In this document: positions 60,366 to 64,000 of the stretch, one piece after another
Layout: every line of letters starts with the position of its first letter
How positions within the stretch are numbered: position 1 is the first letter of the stretch
From: G963663735 sp963663735
GTDB lineage: Bacteria > Acidobacteriota > UBA6911 > RPQK01 > JAPXNP01
NCBI GenBank assembly: GCA_963663735.2
Contig: CAXXHN010000002.1
Location: 1,488,001-1,552,000, forward strand
Length of the DNA: 64,000 nucleotides
Reading direction: 5' to 3'
Position numbers and translations under genes: made by a program
Notes under the pieces: generated by a model
Seen by the model: only the letters and a program-made list of their open reading frames with translations
Told to the model about the DNA's origin: nothing
Database searches by the model: none

Positions 60366-60536
60366 CTACCAGGGGATGAAAGTCCAGATCCAGGAGACTA
60401 CAAAGGAACAGACCACAAAATATCCTATCAGTTCCAGAAAATACCGGAGCTGTTCTTTTTTGGTTTCCCGGTTCAGGAGGGCAAAGACAATCGACACACA
60501 AACTGAAAGGATTACGAGAGCTGCAAAATGATTCAT
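60366..60536 (-). CDS. Small conserved-looking membrane protein
   Basis: 56 aa. MNHFAALVILSVCVSIVFAL is the first helix, NRETKKEQLRYF the loop, and ELIGYFVVCSFVVSWIWTF the second helix, ending IPW. The start overlaps the stop of the upstream gene (ATGA at 60533-60536), and the stop lies 7 bp before the VanZ-like ATG, so translation is coupled in a three-gene membrane operon. No named function. Confidence 0.85.
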   Translation of the reverse strand: MNHFAALVILSVCVSIVFALLNRETKKEQLRYFLELIGYFVVCSFVVSWIWTFIPW

Positions 60537-60895
60537 TCCCGGTTCCCCCTGGAAATGTCGTAGGTGTCCAGTATTAGCAGCATATTGATAAGACCGGCTG
60601 TATAAAGGAAAGTATTTCCATATTCATATCCCATGGACAATATATCCCCGGTCCCGGTGCCCAGGAGTTTTCCTGTAAAATAAAAAATTCCCGTGGCCCC
60701 GTCAGCAATAAATCTCAGAATCCCGAAGAACCCTGGTTCCAGGCTGAAAAGTTTTCCATCCATGCTGAGGCCCGTTACAAAAAGGATCAGCACAAGCGGC
60801 AGATATATTAATCCTCGGTCCCATTTCCGGAGAAACATGTGCCCTCCTCCTGGAATCAACCAGGCAATCAGGCAAGCCAGGACTGTTTTATTCAT
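60533..60895 (-). CDS. Small membrane protein (DUF6677-like)
   Basis: 120 aa. VLACLIAWLIPGGGHMFLRKWDRG is the typical opening of a family with a Gly-Gly-Gly-His turn after the first helix; three further hydrophobic stretches follow. DUF6677 assignment is from memory of that opening. First gene of the operon ending in the YheT-type hydrolase. Confidence 0.65.
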   Translation of the reverse strand: MNKTVLACLIAWLIPGGGHMFLRKWDRGLIYLPLVLILFVTGLSMDGKLFSLEPGFFGILRFIADGATGIFYFTGKLLGTGTGDILSMGYEYGNTFLYTAGLINMLLILDTYDISRGNRE

Positions 60896-60951
60896 GGATT
60901 GAATAATAAGGTTTTAAGGCTATAGAGGTCAAGCCGGGAGCCAACGGATGG

Positions 60952-61083
60952 TTAATTCCAGGTTCCGGTTTTGGTGCTGATCCCGTATTCCCGGAACAGA
61001 GCTCGAAACGGTATTGAGTTCAAGATCAATCGAATCGCAAATTCGGTCTCCAGTTGCATGACTTTGGCTTCCTTCCATGGCAT
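60952..61083 (-). pseudogene. Transposase N-terminal fragment (HTH, IS481-like)
   Basis: 43 residues: MPWKEAKVMQLETEFAIRLI then ALFREYGISTKTG. The MPWKE opening and EYGIS-x-KTG helix-turn-helix are typical of IS481-type transposase N-termini, after which the sequence stops. AAGGAGG is still present 7 bp upstream. The body and the catalytic DDE residues are gone. Confidence 0.65.
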
Positions 61084-61236
61084 TAGCAGGCCTCCTTTCA
61101 GTCTGGTAGTTTGTAAGTAGGTGTTACCTATGGCCTGATTGATCACCATCAAACTAATTTTGAACCTTGAATCTTACCCTCGCTGCCCACAGGCCGACCC
61201 TACTATTTTTCTCCTTTCCCCTTTATAATCCTGGGA

Positions 61237-62118
61237 ATGAACTCATCTGCGGCCAGTCCTGGTAGATTAAAGGTTACAGTGATTCTTCTACTGGGACTGT
61301 TGAGCATTTCCTTCGGCTCCATCCTCATCCGCTTCAGCCAGGAGGCCCCGCCCCTGGTTATTGCTTTTTACCGCATGTTCTGGTCCCTTGTCGTTCTGTC
61401 CCCCTTCTGCTGTTTCGGCAGGGACCGGATTTCCCTGCCCCATTTTGATTCCCGCCGGATCCTGGCGGGAATCGCGCTGGCCCTTCATTTTGCTTTCTGG
61501 ATATCTTCCCTTTCCTATACTTCTGTTGCGGTTTCAGTCCTCCTGGTAAACACTTCCCCGGTACTGGTAGCATTACTGTCATACCTTGCATTTTCGGAGC
61601 GTCTCAGCTGGTGCGGTATTTTCGGGATAACCTTGACCATCTGCGGATCATTGATTCTTGTCTGGGAAGACCTATCAAGACTGGGGAACCCTACCGGGGC
61701 GGTACTGGCCCTGTTGGGGGCATTGATGCTGGGAGTTTACCTGGTGGCGGGCAAGAAAATCAGGCAAACCGAGAGCCTGCTGCAATATGTTATTCCGGTT
61801 TATTTCATTGCGGCCGTGGTCCTGGGCGCGCTGGCCATGATACAGGGGTACAGCTTCACCGAATATTCGGGGGAAACTCACCTGTTCATGATTTTGCTGG
61901 GCCTGGTTCCCCAAGTAATGGGCCACACTTCCTACAACTGGGCCATTCGCTACACTACCGCCACCCTGATCGCGGTAATTGTAGTGGCTGAACCATTCCT
62001 GGCCACGATCTGGGCCTGGTGGCTGCTGGGTGAACCAGTGACTTCCTCCATCATGGGGGGCGGCATACTTGTTGCCTCTGGAATTGTCCTGGTCTCAGCC
62101 AAGGGTTTTAAAAAATAG
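61237..62118 (+). CDS. EamA/DMT-family transporter
   Basis: 293 aa, ten membrane segments in two EamA repeats. SISFGSILIRFSQEAPPLVI and AFYRMFWSLVVL in the first repeat; LGLVPQVMGHTSYNWAIRYT and AVIVVAEPFLATIWAWWLLGE in the second. Drug/metabolite exporters of this family move amino acids, nucleotides or drugs; substrate unknown. Monocistronic. No good ribosome site is seen before ATG 61237. Confidence 0.92.
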   Translation: MNSSAASPGRLKVTVILLLGLLSISFGSILIRFSQEAPPLVIAFYRMFWSLVVLSPFCCFGRDRISLPHFDSRRILAGIALALHFAFWISSLSYTSVAVSVLLVNTSPVLVALLSYLAFSERLSWCGIFGITLTICGSLILVWEDLSRLGNPTGAVLALLGALMLGVYLVAGKKIRQTESLLQYVIPVYFIAAVVLGALAMIQGYSFTEYSGETHLFMILLGLVPQVMGHTSYNWAIRYTTATLIAVIVVAEPFLATIWAWWLLGEPVTSSIMGGGILVASGIVLVSAKGFKK

Positions 62119-62209
62119 TCCTGGAACTACCCTGGATTTCTCACTTCCTGAGTAGCCATCTGATTTAAAATACGAGAGATACCAACTCTTATTATCTGAG
62201 GTTGAACCC

Positions 62210-62362
62210 GTGAAATGGTTGCTGGATCCTGATATCTGGATAGCTTTAATTACATTAAGCGCCCTGGAAATTGTCCTGGGGATAGACAACATCGTGTTTA
62301 AGGCAATCCTGGATTCCGATTCTCCCGGGAATCGGATGGTCATTTCAAAAGGTGGGTTATGA
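62210..62362 (+). pseudogene. Truncated terC
   Basis: A GTG-led frame reads KWLLDPDIWIALITLSALEI then VLGIDNIVF, the conserved first helix of TerC (membrane metal exporter/tellurite resistance), and diverges after about 31 residues into unrelated sequence, stopping at 62362. The next four-fifths of terC are missing. It overlaps the 3' end of the convergent zinc-ribbon gene by 23 bp. Confidence 0.8.
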
Positions 62363-62774
62363 GCACCGCGAGGATAATCAGCAGAAGAATCAGCGTGCAA
62401 ATGCAGGATATTTTGTAAAAATCCTTGTCTCTCTCATCCTCTGTTTCTTTGTCCTCCCATTCAAGGCCTTTTTCTTCAGCGGGACCTTCCACCACCAGGT
62501 TGGGTTTTACCAGTTCCAGGTTGATGATCTTGGGGAAATAGAAAAAAATCAGCAGTAACGATGCGATAACCGCCACACCCAGCCAGGTGCCGGCACCTGT
62601 AAAGTAGGCCAGTACTGCCAGCAGGATGATAACGAGTATGAGAAGAACCAGCTGAAAAAAAGCGAGGGACACCATCGGGCGGAATTTGTTTCCGCACCTG
62701 GGACAGGTGATCATACTGGAAAAAACCGGATCCCTCCATAACTTGGATTTGCAAACCGGACAGACAATACGCAT
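62340..62774 (-). CDS. Zinc-ribbon membrane protein
   Basis: 144 aa. An N-terminal zinc ribbon (CPVCKSKLWRDP, then ITCPRCGNKF) precedes two adjacent membrane helices (about 35-55 and 62-80), a charged cytoplasmic stretch rich in Glu/Asp (about 93-118) and a C-terminal helix (CTLILLLIILAVLITHLL). No known function; metal or protein-binding at the membrane is possible. The end is close to the truncated terC. Confidence 0.75.
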   Translation of the reverse strand: MRIVCPVCKSKLWRDPVFSSMITCPRCGNKFRPMVSLAFFQLVLLILVIILLAVLAYFTGAGTWLGVAVIASLLLIFFYFPKIINLELVKPNLVVEGPAEEKGLEWEDKETEDERDKDFYKISCICTLILLLIILAVLITHLLK

Positions 62775-63101
62775 CAGCTGTTACTTTACCCTCACCTGGG
62801 TTTTATTCATATCAGGTTTAAATTATATACCGAGACTGGCCTGGATAGTTAGCAGTATATCACCCTCTCCTCTTCCCGAACCCGGCCTCCCAGGCTAAAT
62901 CTCCTGCAAACCAATATAAGCCACATTCCTTCCGGTTCCGCATGGCAAGATGGTAAAGAAGCCGGCCCGGTACGGTTTATTCAAGACTGTTGATAAAACT
63001 CCGGTAAATACTGCTCAGATTAAGCCATAGAGTTTTTCAGGGGGTCACGCAACCAGGGCGGTAGCATTGGCCAACCCGGGACCCAAGTGGCAAAACGCGG
63101 C
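62775..63101. other. Intergenic region
   Basis: About 330 bp, moderately AT-rich. No gene, tRNA or hairpin with T-run was recognised; it would contain the promoter of the zinc-ribbon gene on the minus strand. Confidence 0.45.
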
Positions 63102-64000
63102 TTAATACCGATAATAATAATGATCCCTGTCAAGCGGCATATCCTCAATAGCCGCGGCGACGATAGAGGCTACCTTGCGGCGCAGGAACACGGCTGTGCC
63201 TTCGCGAGTAGCGTAAAGACGGCTGGTAAAAAGGACCAGCACCGTTTCAGAGAAAGGATCTATCCACACAGAAGTACCGGTGAAACCGGTATGCCCGAAT
63301 GAACCAATCGGAAAAAGGTCACCGCGATTGGTACTGAACCTGGTTTCTATGTCAAAACCCAGTCCCCTCCAGTCTTCTTTCCCGTAGGGTGTCTGGGGGG
63401 TGGTCATTTTCAGCACAGACATCGGGGAAAGAATCCTGGTTTTCCCGTATATGCCTCCCTGCAGGATCATTTGAGCCCAGATCATGGTATCAGAAGCGGT
63501 TGAGAACAAACCGGCGTGCCCTGCTACTCCACCCATCCTGAAGGTAGTAGGATCATGTACTTCACCCCGCAGCATTTTTCCGTCCCTTTTCTCAGTCGGG
63601 GCAATCCGGGCTTTCAGGGATGGATCAGGCAGGTATCCGGTATCTTTCAGGCCCAGAGGTTCAAAAATCCGTTCTTTCGCGAACTGGTCCAGGTTTTTTC
63701 CTGTGACCACTCTTACCAGCTCACCAAGCATGAAAAAATTTATGTCGCTGTATATAAACTCTTCTCCGGGAATGGCGTCAGGCCTCTCCCTGCAGGCCAG
63801 TTTGATAGCCTCTTCGTATCCTTCCCACTCGAAATCCAGGTCCAGGTCGGGACGAAGTCCGGAATAATGGGTCAACATTTGCTGAATTGTTATATTTTGC
63901 TTGCCGCGGTTTCCGAACGCGGGAATGTACTTGGAAAGGGGATCATCAAGGGAAATCTTTCCTTCCTCAACCAGCATCATGATCGAACAGGATGTCACCA
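63102..64000 (-). CDS. Serine hydrolase, beta-lactamase/class C family, 5' end outside window
   Basis: About 298 visible residues. IMMLVEEGKISLDDPLSKYI continues the family's SxxK helix (which lies just outside the window), then LTHYSGLRPDLDLDFEWEGY, the YSN-like EEFIYSDINFFMLGELV (Tyr-Ser-Asp in place of Tyr-x-Asn) and GHTGFTGTSVWIDPFSETVL, the HxG-type motif near the C-terminus. VGGVAGHAGLFSTASDTMIW is typical of esterase-type members. Expected to be a periplasmic or secreted hydrolase acting on peptides or esters. The translation begins inside the gene. Confidence 0.9.
   Translation of the reverse strand, partial: VTSCSIMMLVEEGKISLDDPLSKYIPAFGNRGKQNITIQQMLTHYSGLRPDLDLDFEWEGYEEAIKLACRERPDAIPGEEFIYSDINFFMLGELVRVVTGKNLDQFAKERIFEPLGLKDTGYLPDPSLKARIAPTEKRDGKMLRGEVHDPTTFRMGGVAGHAGLFSTASDTMIWAQMILQGGIYGKTRILSPMSVLKMTTPQTPYGKEDWRGLGFDIETRFSTNRGDLFPIGSFGHTGFTGTSVWIDPFSETVLVLFTSRLYATREGTAVFLRRKVASIVAAAIEDMPLDRDHYYYRY

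Overview
The window is bacterial DNA of roughly balanced base composition, with Shine-Dalgarno-led genes packed into short-spaced operons. The VWFA-related secreted protein at 1032-3194 belongs to a family typical of Acidobacteriota and related lineages. Together with the PAS/CHASE histidine kinases and the phosphoketolase-centred sugar operon, this makes an uncultured Acidobacteriota/Aminicenantes-like host the best guess. That assignment is inference, not proof.

Layout. (1) 1-10156, chromosome with many fossils of one insertion-sequence family: a TlpA-like thioredoxin (cut by the window edge), a VWFA-related secreted protein, a transposase C-terminal relic, a secreted esterase and two PAS histidine kinases, punctuated by solo IS ends at about 741, 3450, 6273 and 9538. 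(2) 10157-41226, a complete 31-kb integrative element in a tRNA-Leu(TAA) gene. It has a 22-bp att duplication, a tyrosine integrase beside attR, two excisionase-type HTH proteins, a divergent repressor and replication genes (initiator and DnaC-like loader). It also has a glycan cassette (two glycosyltransferases, a mannose-6-P isomerase-type cupin and GDP-mannose 4,6-dehydratase), a full non-contractile tail module from tail terminator to fibres, and a lysis block. I find no terminase, portal, protease or capsid gene. It reads as a tail-only, tailocin-like mobile element or as a head-less prophage whose head module position is occupied by the glycan genes. (3) 41254-45267: a membrane acyltransferase and a group IIC intron (43321-45186), whose exact ends are shown by an unspliced duplicate of its target site at 41610. 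(4) 45268-57180, minus strand: a sugar-catabolic and central-carbon cluster (PfkB kinase, AgaS-like SIS isomerase, RNB nuclease, phosphoketolase, E1alpha, E1beta, class II aldolase, E2, CbbY-type phosphatase, transaldolase). (5) 57400-64000: threonine synthase, a YheT-type hydrolase with a small membrane-protein operon, an EamA transporter, a truncated terC, a zinc-ribbon membrane protein and a serine hydrolase cut by the right edge.

How it works together. In the element nearly everything is on the plus strand, except a two-gene repressor block. In the excised circle the integrase end would join the replication genes, giving one continuous order: control, integrase, replication, glycan, tail, lysis. 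The tail module carries a textbook -1 frameshift signal for its assembly chaperone. The tail-tube gene is bracketed by a 5' hairpin and a strong terminator. The metabolic cluster would isomerise or deaminate a sugar phosphate, phosphorylate and split it, and pass carbon through transaldolase and phosphoketolase to acetyl-phosphate, and through an E1/E2 complex to acetyl-CoA.
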